The translations under genes and the position numbers were made by a program. From Candidatus Omnitrophota bacterium (lineage in GTDB: Bacteria > Omnitrophota > Gorgyraeia > Tantalellales > Tantalellaceae), in contig DAOVKF010000090.1 in the NCBI GenBank assembly GCA_030631915.1, positions 1-6,345 of the forward strand: 6,345 nucleotides of DNA. Reading direction: 5' to 3'. This document shows positions 1 through 5,835 of this stretch, one piece after another. How positions within the stretch are numbered: the first letter of the stretch is position 1; each line of letters opens with the position of its first letter. The notes below the pieces were generated by a model. The model was given only the letters and a program-made list of their open reading frames with translations, ran no database searches and was not told the DNA's origin.

Positions 1-104
1 ACAGCGGCAACATGGTCATAGAAGCTGAACGCGTCTTTGACCCTGAAGAAGTGTATAAAGAGCGGCCAGGGGAGTCGGGAGGAGAACATGTATTTCCCGA
101 ATAA
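1..104 (+). CDS. 3' end of an unidentified upstream gene (partial)
   Basis: Frame 3 is the only + strand frame open from the left edge. It reads through to a TAA at 102-104, giving 33 residues that begin SGNMVIEAERVFDPEEVYKE and end in a Gly/Glu-rich, probably disordered tail. The other two forward frames stop within the first 30 bases. I do not recognise a family: the visible part is a short beta-like stretch (NMVIEAERVFD) followed by an acidic, charged tail. The stop lies 17 bases inside trpE, and the trpE Shine-Dalgarno sequence sits within this reading frame, so the gene is probably co-transcribed and translationally coupled with trpE. It could belong to aromatic amino acid metabolism or be unrelated; the fragment is too short to say. 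That it is coding is inferred from the open frame and the tight overlap, not from homology. Confidence 0.55.
   Translation, partial: SGNMVIEAERVFDPEEVYKERPGESGGEHVFPE
77..84 (+). promoter_or_regulatory. Shine-Dalgarno site of trpE
   Basis: GGGAGGAG lies three bases before the ATG at 88, with its GGAGG core (78-82) five bases away. This strong site selects ATG 88 as the trpE start. The in-frame ATG at 37 would add 17 residues (MTLKKCIKSGQGSREEN) that do not resemble the start of TrpE and lie wholly within the upstream reading frame. Confidence 0.85.
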
Positions 105-1563
105 AGAGGAATTTATTGAATTAAGCCGCAAAGGCAACGTCATCCCGGTTTATCGCGAGATGCTCGCGGATTTTGATACCCCTATCTCCGCGTTCATGAA
201 GATCAGCGAGGGAAAATTCCTGTATTTACTTGAATCTGTCGAAGGCGGAGAACGCCTCGGCAGGTATTCGTTCCTTGGAAGCGATCCGTCGCTTGTCATT
301 AAAAGCAGTAAAGGAAGAATAACCGTGGAAAAGGGCGGTTCCGTTGACTCATACGTGACTGAAAAAGATCCGATAGACGAGATAAGATCTATTATGGACG
401 ATTTTAAGTTTGTCAGTGTCAGCGGGCTTCCCAGATTTTGCGGCGGTCTTGTCGGATATATCGGCTATGACATGGTCAGGTTTTTTGAGGATATACCCGA
501 CAACAATCCCGAGGAATTCGATATCCCGGATATGCAGTTCGCGCTCACGGATACTATTATCATCTTTGACCATGTGGACCGCAAGATAAAGGTCGTGTCC
601 AACGCCGTGATCGACAAAGATCCGGCTTCTGTGTATGAAAAGGCCTGCGGCAGGATAGACAGTATCATGGAAAAGCTGAAAAGCCCGGCGCCGGAGCCGG
701 AGAAGAGGCCGATCGGCCCTGCTCCCGCGGGCATGGAGTCGAACTTTACGCAGGAGGAGTTCTGCGAGGTCGTCAAGAAAGCGAAAGAACACATATCCTG
801 CGGGGATATTATCCAGGTGGTCCTTTCCCAGAGGTTGAAGAGGAAGACAGAGGCGGACGCGTTCTCGATATACAGGGCCCTGAGGTCCATCAACCCTTCG
901 CCTTATATGTACTATCTGCGGTTCGATCAGTATCAGATAATCGGATCTTCGCCTGAAATACTGGTCCGCTGCGAGGATGGGATGGTGGAAGTAAGGCCGA
1001 TCGCCGGGACGCGCAGGCGCGGAAAGGACGAAAAAGAAGACACGCTCCTGGAAAAAGAACTGCTGTCCGACCCCAAGGAAAAAGCGGAGCATATCATGCT
1101 CGTCGATCTGGGACGGAACGATATCGGCCGGGTATGCGATTATTCCAGTGTAAAGGTAAGGGACATAATGTGTGTCGAGAAGTATTCGCATGTCATGCAC
1201 ATCGTAAGCGACGTCACGGGTACTCTCGCGGCCGACAGGGACCTTTATGATCTCATAAGGGCAACGTTCCCGGCCGGTACCGTTACCGGGGCCCCCAAGG
1301 TCAAAGCCATGGAGCTTATTGATGAGTTTGAGAATGTCCGTCGCGGCCCTTACGCCGGCTGCGTCGGATATATAAGTTTTTCGGGTAATATGGACATGTG
1401 CATTACGATAAGGACGGTCGTAATGACCGGGGACACGGCGCATATCCAGGCCGGAGCGGGCATAGTGCTTGATTCCGACCCGGTCAGGGAATACGAGGAG
1501 ACCCTTAACAAGGCCAGGGCCATGATAAAGGCGATAGAATTCGCGGAGAAGGAATTACAATGA
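88..1563 (+). CDS. trpE: Anthranilate synthase component I (TrpE)
   Basis: TrpE is the large subunit of anthranilate synthase. It converts chorismate to anthranilate using ammonia delivered by TrpG, the committed step of tryptophan synthesis, in the cytoplasm. The product is 491 residues, normal for stand-alone TrpE. The N-terminal domain (about 1-200) carries LLES at 47-50, the motif tied to tryptophan feedback binding. The chorismate-binding domain (about 215-485) shows NPSPYM (269-274), PIAGTRRRG (304-312), EKAEHIMLVDLGRND (331-345), the conserved active-site histidine in SHVMH (H371), TGAPK (400-404), AGAGIVLDSDP (455-465) and the C-terminal acidic REYEET (467-472). The LLES motif and the position beside trpG and trpD favour TrpE over the related PabB. 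Between the domains is a Pro/Glu-rich linker (about 199-214). The stop overlaps the trpG start as ATGA. The protein contains no tryptophan residue. Confidence 0.98.
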   Translation: MYFPNKEEFIELSRKGNVIPVYREMLADFDTPISAFMKISEGKFLYLLESVEGGERLGRYSFLGSDPSLVIKSSKGRITVEKGGSVDSYVTEKDPIDEIRSIMDDFKFVSVSGLPRFCGGLVGYIGYDMVRFFEDIPDNNPEEFDIPDMQFALTDTIIIFDHVDRKIKVVSNAVIDKDPASVYEKACGRIDSIMEKLKSPAPEPEKRPIGPAPAGMESNFTQEEFCEVVKKAKEHISCGDIIQVVLSQRLKRKTEADAFSIYRALRSINPSPYMYYLRFDQYQIIGSSPEILVRCEDGMVEVRPIAGTRRRGKDEKEDTLLEKELLSDPKEKAEHIMLVDLGRNDIGRVCDYSSVKVRDIMCVEKYSHVMHIVSDVTGTLAADRDLYDLIRATFPAGTVTGAPKVKAMELIDEFENVRRGPYAGCVGYISFSGNMDMCITIRTVVMTGDTAHIQAGAGIVLDSDPVREYEETLNKARAMIKAIEFAEKELQ

Positions 1564-2135
1564 TACTGGTAATAGACAACTACGATTCCTTTACGTATAA
1601 TCTGGTGCAGTACGTCGGTGAGCTGGGTGAAGAAGCGGAAGTCTATCGCAATGACAGGATAACGCTTGACCGGATCCGGGATATTTCGCCGCGTCGGATC
1701 ATAATCTCACCGGGGCCGGGCAGGCCGGACGAGGCGGGTATTTCGAAAAGCGTCATCCGGGAATTCAGCGGGAAGATACCGTTACTCGGAGTGTGCCTGG
1801 GGCATCAGAGCATAGCGGAAGTTTTCGGCGCAAAGATCGCAAGGGGCGACAGTATAATGCACGGCAAGGTAAGCGATATATATCACAAGGGAGAAGGGAT
1901 ATTTGACGGGATGCCGTCTCCGTTCGTTGCCACGCGGTATCATTCACTTGTCGTTGTTCCGGCGAGCCTGGAAAGCCCCCTGGAACTTACGGCCTGGACA
2001 GAGACGGACGAAGTAATGGGGCTGCGTCACAGGGATATGCCGGTATGGGGTGTCCAGTTCCACCCCGAATCGATCTTAACCGTTGAGGGGAAAAAGATAT
2101 TGAAGAATTTTTTGTCTGTCCAGGGAGAGGGTTGA
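1560..2135 (+). CDS. trpG: Anthranilate synthase component II, glutamine amidotransferase (TrpG)
   Basis: TrpG is the class I glutamine amidotransferase subunit that hydrolyses glutamine and passes ammonia to TrpE. The 191-residue length is typical of an unfused TrpG. The N-terminus shows the family signature DNYDSFTYNLVQY (6-18), followed by the oxyanion region SPGPGRP (50-56). The nucleophile elbow GVCLGHQ gives Cys79, and His168 and Glu170 in VQFHPES complete the catalytic triad. MHGK (100-103) and RYHSLVV (126-132) are also conserved in the TrpG/PabA family. The start ATG overlaps the trpE stop by four bases, with AAGGA at 1549-1553 as ribosome binding site, implying coupled translation and equal subunit amounts. 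Sequence alone cannot rule out that this glutaminase also serves a PabB elsewhere in the genome, as amphibolic TrpG/PabA proteins do in some bacteria; its operon position makes tryptophan synthesis its main role. Confidence 0.97.
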   Translation: MILVIDNYDSFTYNLVQYVGELGEEAEVYRNDRITLDRIRDISPRRIIISPGPGRPDEAGISKSVIREFSGKIPLLGVCLGHQSIAEVFGAKIARGDSIMHGKVSDIYHKGEGIFDGMPSPFVATRYHSLVVVPASLESPLELTAWTETDEVMGLRHRDMPVWGVQFHPESILTVEGKKILKNFLSVQGEG

Positions 2136-2150
2136 ACCCGGAGCGCGATC

Positions 2151-3200
2151 ATGGATATAAAGAAGGCGATAAAAAAAATAAGCGGATTTGAGGACCTTAC
2201 GGAAGAAGAGACCCGCGCGGTTTTTGACCGGATCATGAACGGCGAGACTACGCCCGCCCAGATAGGGGCGCTTTTGATCGGCCTGCACATGAAGGGGGAA
2301 ACCGCCGGTGAGATAACCGGCGCGGCCAGAGTGATGAGAGAGAGATCACTCAAGATAAACGTGAGGCCGGTCCGCGCCCGCGGCGTCAGTGCTGATCCGG
2401 CTGAAGACGTGATACTGGATACATGCGGAACCGGAGGAACGGGCAAGAATACGTTCAATATATCGACCGCGGTGGCCTTCGTCGTTGCCGGATGCGGGGT
2501 AAAGGTCGCCAAACACGGGAACCGGGCAGCATCGGGCCGGTGCGGCAGCGCGGATGTCCTGGAGGCGTTAGGCGTCAGGATCGACGCGCCCGCGGAAGTG
2601 ACCGAGAAGTGCATTAACACTATCAACATCGGTTTTATTTTCGCGCCGTTGTTTCACGAAGCCATGCGGCATGCCGCGGGCCCGCGAAAAGAACTCGGTG
2701 TGCGGACGATATTCAATCTGCTCGGGCCGCTGTCAAATCCCGCTTCGGCTACGTGCCAGGTCATGGGGGTATATGACGAAGGGCTTACCGGGACAATGGC
2801 GGAAGTGCTCGGAAAGCTCGGGGTCGAACGCGCGTATGTCGTGTATGGAATGGACAAATTTGACGAAGTCGCGATAACCGGAAAGACGAAAGTGAGTGAA
2901 CTGGATTCCGGGGAAGTGAGGTCATACTATGTGGCGCCCGCGGATTTCGGGATAGATGAAGCTTCCATGGAGGATATCAGCGGGGGTTCGCCCGGAGAGA
3001 ACGCGGGCATGGTACGGGCTGTTCTCTCAGGTGAAGAAGGGCCCCGTCTGGACATCGTGTTAATGAACTCCAGTATCGCCCTGATGGCCGCCGGCAGGGC
3101 CGGGGATCTCACCGAAGGCGTTCAGGCCGCCCGCGGGTCAATAAGCTCGGGAAAGGCCGGGGAAAAGCTCGAACAACTGATACGCATGACGAACGGATAA
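2151..3200 (+). CDS. trpD: Anthranilate phosphoribosyltransferase (TrpD)
   Basis: TrpD transfers the phosphoribosyl group of PRPP to anthranilate, giving N-(5'-phosphoribosyl)anthranilate. The 349-residue protein matches stand-alone TrpD. A helical N-terminal domain (about 1-65) has the usual TPAQIGALLIGLHMKGET pattern (34-51). The PRPP-binding glycine loop is DTCGTGGTGKNTFNIST (90-106), followed by KHGNRAASGRCGSAD (121-135). RKELGVRTIFNLLGPLSNP (179-197) holds the anthranilate-binding arginine region, and DEV (238-240) matches the acidic metal-binding pair. The glycine loop has Thr where many homologues have Asp (GTGGDG), and the segment before it (about 73-88) looks slightly longer than usual; neither suggests loss of function. 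ATG 2151 is preceded by GGAG (2140-2143) seven bases upstream, and a 15-base gap follows trpG. It is separate from trpG, unlike the enteric fusion. It contains no tryptophan residue. Confidence 0.97.
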   Translation: MDIKKAIKKISGFEDLTEEETRAVFDRIMNGETTPAQIGALLIGLHMKGETAGEITGAARVMRERSLKINVRPVRARGVSADPAEDVILDTCGTGGTGKNTFNISTAVAFVVAGCGVKVAKHGNRAASGRCGSADVLEALGVRIDAPAEVTEKCINTINIGFIFAPLFHEAMRHAAGPRKELGVRTIFNLLGPLSNPASATCQVMGVYDEGLTGTMAEVLGKLGVERAYVVYGMDKFDEVAITGKTKVSELDSGEVRSYYVAPADFGIDEASMEDISGGSPGENAGMVRAVLSGEEGPRLDIVLMNSSIALMAAGRAGDLTEGVQAARGSISSGKAGEKLEQLIRMTNG

Positions 3201-3212
3201 ACAGGTAAGAAC

Positions 3213-3989
3213 ATGATCCTACACAAGATCATAGAGAAGAAAAGAGCAGAGGTCGATGCCGCGCGGGCGAAGGTCCCGTTAAGCGAGCTGAAGGAGAAAA
3301 CGCGGTCACTGTGCACAAGAAGCATGTTCAAAAAAAATATCTCACGGAAGGGACACATTAACCTTATCGCGGAGATCAAAAGAAGTTCGCCGTCGAAAGG
3401 GATAATCCGGGGTGATTTCAATCCTTCACAGATAGCCTGGGAATATCAGGCCGCCGGAGCCAGCGCTATAAGCGTTTTGACCGATGAACGGTTTTTTGAC
3501 GGCAAACTGGAATATCTGAACATGATAAAAGAAAGGGTCAGCGTCCCTGTCCTGAGAAAGGACTTCATCATAAGTGAATATCAGGTATATCAGTCGGCCG
3601 CCAACGGCGCGGACGCCATACTTTTGATCGCCCGGCTTCTTACCCTTGAGGAATTGATCGATTACCAGGATATTGCCAGAGAATCCGGGCTTGATTGTCT
3701 GGTGGAGGTCCATAATGAGGAGGAAGTGGAAAAAGCGGTAAAGGCCCGTTCCGCGGTCATCGGCATCAATAACCGGGACCTATCGACTTTTAACGTCGAT
3801 TTTTCCAATACGGAAAGGCTTATAAGGCATATTCCGGAAGACAGGATAATAGTTTCCGAGAGCGGCATTAAAAGTTATGAGCAGATCATGTTCCTGAAGA
3901 GTCTCGGCGTAAGCGCGGTGCTTATAGGTGAGATATTGCTGCGGGCCAACAATATAGGCAGAAAGGTGCGGGAACTGCTGGGGGAGTAA
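3213..3989 (+). CDS. trpC: Indole-3-glycerol phosphate synthase (TrpC)
   Basis: TrpC closes the indole ring: it converts CdRP (1-(2-carboxyphenylamino)-1-deoxyribulose 5-phosphate) into indole-3-glycerol phosphate with loss of CO2 and water. The protein is 258 residues, a single TIM barrel with the N-terminal helical extension typical of the family (about 1-48). The signature IAEIKRSSPSKG (52-63) supplies Glu54 and Lys56. LRKDFI supplies the catalytic Lys116, VEVHNEEE supplies Glu165, GINNRDL supplies Asn186, and VSESGI (214-219) supplies Glu216/Ser217. All catalytic positions known for this family are therefore present. The phosphate-binding end VLIGEILLR (236-244) is intact. It is monofunctional, with trpF as a separate gene downstream, unlike the enteric TrpC-TrpF fusion. 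The ribosome binding site is weak: only AGG (3203-3205), seven bases before the ATG, in a 12-base gap after trpD. Confidence 0.97.
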   Translation: MILHKIIEKKRAEVDAARAKVPLSELKEKTRSLCTRSMFKKNISRKGHINLIAEIKRSSPSKGIIRGDFNPSQIAWEYQAAGASAISVLTDERFFDGKLEYLNMIKERVSVPVLRKDFIISEYQVYQSAANGADAILLIARLLTLEELIDYQDIARESGLDCLVEVHNEEEVEKAVKARSAVIGINNRDLSTFNVDFSNTERLIRHIPEDRIIVSESGIKSYEQIMFLKSLGVSAVLIGEILLRANNIGRKVRELLGE

Positions 3990-4000
3990 CCCCGGGCCGT

Positions 4001-4005
4001 GGGAG
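4001..4005 (+). promoter_or_regulatory. Shine-Dalgarno site of trpF
   Basis: GGGAG lies eight bases before ATG 4014 and supports that codon as the trpF start. An in-frame GTG at 3999 would overlap this site and add MGDRR before the conserved MVRVKICG start. That would push the catalytic Cys from residue 7, where other TrpF proteins have it, to residue 12. Confidence 0.7.
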
Positions 4006-4013
4006 ACAGACGG

Positions 4014-4655
4014 ATGGTCAGAGTAAAGATATGCGGGTTGACTAATGCGGAGGACGCTGTCAGATCGTGCCAGTACGGCGCTGACCTGCTGGGATTTATC
4101 TTTGCCAAAGGATCTCCCAGGACAGTGGAGCCGGATACTGCAAAGGGAATAATACATCAGCTGCCGGCGCACATTGGGAAAACAGGCCTTTTTAAGGACA
4201 CGGCCCTGGACGAAGTGAGGGAATGTGTGCTCTTTTGCGGGCTGGACCATGTTCAGCTGCACGGGGATGAAAGTCCGGAGTACTGCGCCGAGCTCAAGAG
4301 AACCTTACGGGGGACAGTGGACGGGTTCAGGATCATCAAGACGTTTAAAGTGAAGGACAGGATACTCGGAGGGCCCCTGGATGAATATGTCGACGCGGAC
4401 TATGTTTTATTCGATACTTTTCACCCTGAGATGATGGGCGGTACGGGATCCAGGTTCGACTGGGGGGTGCTTAAGGATTTCAGGAGCGACATGCCCTTTT
4501 TTCTCGCGGGCGGGCTGACCCCGCAGAATGTCGCCGGGGCGGTCAGGACCGTTCACCCCTACGGTGTCGACGTTGCCAGCGGTGTGGAAATATCCGCCGG
4601 GAAAAAGGACGAAAACAAGTTAAAGGAGTTCATTCAAAATGCCAGGAACGCGTAA
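4014..4655 (+). CDS. trpF: Phosphoribosylanthranilate isomerase (TrpF)
   Basis: TrpF performs the Amadori rearrangement of phosphoribosylanthranilate to CdRP, the substrate of TrpC. From ATG 4014 the protein is 213 residues, typical of a monofunctional TIM-barrel TrpF. The first strand VKICGLT (4-10) carries the general-base Cys7, and LFDTF (132-136) carries the general-acid Asp134. Other family landmarks are GFIFAKGSPR (27-36), the QLHGDE motif (81-86), GGTG (142-145) before RFDW, and the phosphate-binding LAGGLTPQNV (164-173) and VDVASGVE (185-192). The third strand reads KTGLFKD (56-62) where many homologues have a VGVFVN-like sequence, a mild divergence. An alternative GTG start at 3999 is less likely because of the ribosome binding site and family alignment. 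The 3' end overlaps trpB by 17 bases and contains the trpB ribosome binding site, pointing to coupled translation. Confidence 0.96.
   Translation: MVRVKICGLTNAEDAVRSCQYGADLLGFIFAKGSPRTVEPDTAKGIIHQLPAHIGKTGLFKDTALDEVRECVLFCGLDHVQLHGDESPEYCAELKRTLRGTVDGFRIIKTFKVKDRILGGPLDEYVDADYVLFDTFHPEMMGGTGSRFDWGVLKDFRSDMPFFLAGGLTPQNVAGAVRTVHPYGVDVASGVEISAGKKDENKLKEFIQNARNA
4622..4628 (+). promoter_or_regulatory. Shine-Dalgarno site of trpB, inside trpF
   Basis: AAAGGAG lies within the last codons of trpF, ten bases before the trpB ATG at 4639. The spacing is at the long end of normal. It supports the overlapping start of trpB, and the conserved TrpB N-terminus (RGYFGPFGG) begins eleven codons later. Confidence 0.75.
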
Positions 4656-5835
4656 ACTACCGGATAAAAGAGGGTATTTCGGGCCTTTTGGAGGAGGGTT
4701 TGTCCCCGAGACCCTGATGCCCGCTTTGAGGGAGCTGACAGATGCCTATGACAGGACATCCGGATCCCGCGATTTTAAAGAGCTTCTCGGGTCATATCTC
4801 AAGGATTATGCGGGCAGGCCCACGCCTCTTTATTTCGCCGAGAAATTGACCCGGAAGCTGGGAGGCGGAAAGATATACCTGAAAAGGGAAGATCTTGTCC
4901 ATACCGGCGCCCACAAGATCAACAATACACTGGGGCAGGCTATCCTCGCGCTGAAAATGGGCAAGAAGCGCCTGATAGCGGAGACCGGAGCCGGTCAGCA
5001 CGGTGTGGCGACCGCTACTGTGGCCGCTTTGTTCGGGTTCAAATGCGTTGTCTATATGGGAACGGAAGACATCCGCAGACAGAGCCTGAACGTATTCCGC
5101 ATGAAATTGCTCGGAGCGAGCGTCATCCCCGTTAAGAGCGGTTCCCGCACTTTGAAAGACGCCACCAACGAAGCCCTGAGGGACTGGGTCACTAATGTCA
5201 AAGATACTTATTATGTGATAGGTTCGGTTGTCGGGCCTCATCCGTATCCCATGATGGTAAGAGATTTTCAGTCCGTTATCGGAAAAGAGACGCGGCGGGA
5301 TATCCTGAAAAAAGAAGGCCGCCTGCCCGGATATCTTGTGGCCTGTGTGGGAGGAGGCAGCAATTCCATCGGCATGTTCCATCCGTTTTTCAGGGACAGG
5401 AAAGTCCGGTTTATCGGTGTGGAGGCCGCCGGTCTTGGGATAAACAGCGGACATCATGCAGCGCCGCTTTACAGGGGGAAAGTGGGGATATTGCACGGAA
5501 GCAGGAGTTTTCTGCTGGAGGACGCCGACGGCCAGATAAGCATAGCCCATTCTGTTTCCGCCGGTCTGGATTATCCCGGAGTCGGCCCCGAACACGCTTA
5601 TTATAAACATATCGGACGCGCGAAATATGAGCCGGTGACGGATAAACAGGCGCTTGAAGGGGTGAAGCTCCTGTCGCGGACCGAAGGCATTATCCCGGCG
5701 CTGGAATCCGCGCATGCGGTATATTATCTGAAAAAACTGGCCAGAAAGACAAATAAGAAGGATATAATCGTTTTGTGCCTGTCAGGCCGCGGTGACAAGG
5801 ATATGGACATCATAAGGAAGCACGAGTATGAATAG
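4639..5835 (+). CDS. trpB: Tryptophan synthase beta subunit (TrpB)
   Basis: TrpB is the PLP-dependent beta subunit of tryptophan synthase. It condenses indole, channelled from TrpA, with L-serine to give L-tryptophan. The 398 residues match the usual alpha-partnered TrpB (TrpB1 class) and start with the classic RGYFGPFGGGFVPETLMPAL (11-30). Lys93 in AHKINN forms the PLP Schiff base, and Glu115 in AETGAGQHG (114-122) is the catalytic glutamate. GGGSN (238-242) grips the PLP phosphate. Asp311 in AGLDYPGVGPEH and Glu356 in PALESAHA are conserved active-site positions, and Ser382 in LSGRGDKD (381-388) contacts the pyridine nitrogen. The GSRSFLLEDADGQI segment (287-300) and the DIRRQSLNVFRMKLLGA region (144-160) belong to the parts that communicate with TrpA. 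The start overlaps trpF by 17 bases and the stop overlaps trpA by 8. No unusual residue or truncation was seen. Confidence 0.98.
   Translation: MPGTRKLPDKRGYFGPFGGGFVPETLMPALRELTDAYDRTSGSRDFKELLGSYLKDYAGRPTPLYFAEKLTRKLGGGKIYLKREDLVHTGAHKINNTLGQAILALKMGKKRLIAETGAGQHGVATATVAALFGFKCVVYMGTEDIRRQSLNVFRMKLLGASVIPVKSGSRTLKDATNEALRDWVTNVKDTYYVIGSVVGPHPYPMMVRDFQSVIGKETRRDILKKEGRLPGYLVACVGGGSNSIGMFHPFFRDRKVRFIGVEAAGLGINSGHHAAPLYRGKVGILHGSRSFLLEDADGQISIAHSVSAGLDYPGVGPEHAYYKHIGRAKYEPVTDKQALEGVKLLSRTEGIIPALESAHAVYYLKKLARKTNKKDIIVLCLSGRGDKDMDIIRKHEYE
5814..5820 (+). promoter_or_regulatory. Shine-Dalgarno site of trpA, inside trpB
   Basis: AAGGAAG lies in the final codons of trpB, seven bases before the trpA ATG at 5828. 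The site supports the overlapping start and coupled synthesis of the two tryptophan synthase subunits. Confidence 0.75.

Noticed and set aside
37..87. N-terminal extension of TrpE from an ATG at 37
   Set aside because: The 17 extra residues are not TrpE-like and overlap the upstream frame. ATG 88 has a strong GGGAGGAG ribosome binding site just before it.
1274..1289. Small inverted repeat CCGGTA-CCGT-TACCGG as a possible hairpin or operator
   Set aside because: It lies inside the conserved AGTVTGAPK codons of trpE, has no T-run after it, and is explained by the coding sequence.
349..1443. 364-residue open frame on the minus strand opposite trpE
   Set aside because: It is Arg/His-rich with no recognisable domain and lies entirely opposite a clear TrpE with intact motifs. 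It is a by-product of codon bias.
2027..2629. 200-residue minus-strand frame across the trpG/trpD junction
   Set aside because: Rich in Ser, Pro and Ala with hydrophobic stretches that could mimic membrane segments, but it mirrors the trpG and trpD codons and has no recognisable domain.
3999..4013. GTG start for TrpF five codons upstream
   Set aside because: It would overlap the better-placed GGGAG site and shift the catalytic Cys from its usual position 7; ATG 4014 fits both.
3990..4013. GC-rich trpC-trpF spacer as a possible terminator or attenuator
   Set aside because: No stable stem followed by a T-run can be drawn. The 24 bases hold the trpF ribosome binding site and little else.
4792..5715. 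307-residue open frame on the minus strand opposite trpB
   Set aside because: Low-complexity mix of His, Arg and Gln without family motifs, fully antisense to a canonical TrpB; a shadow frame.
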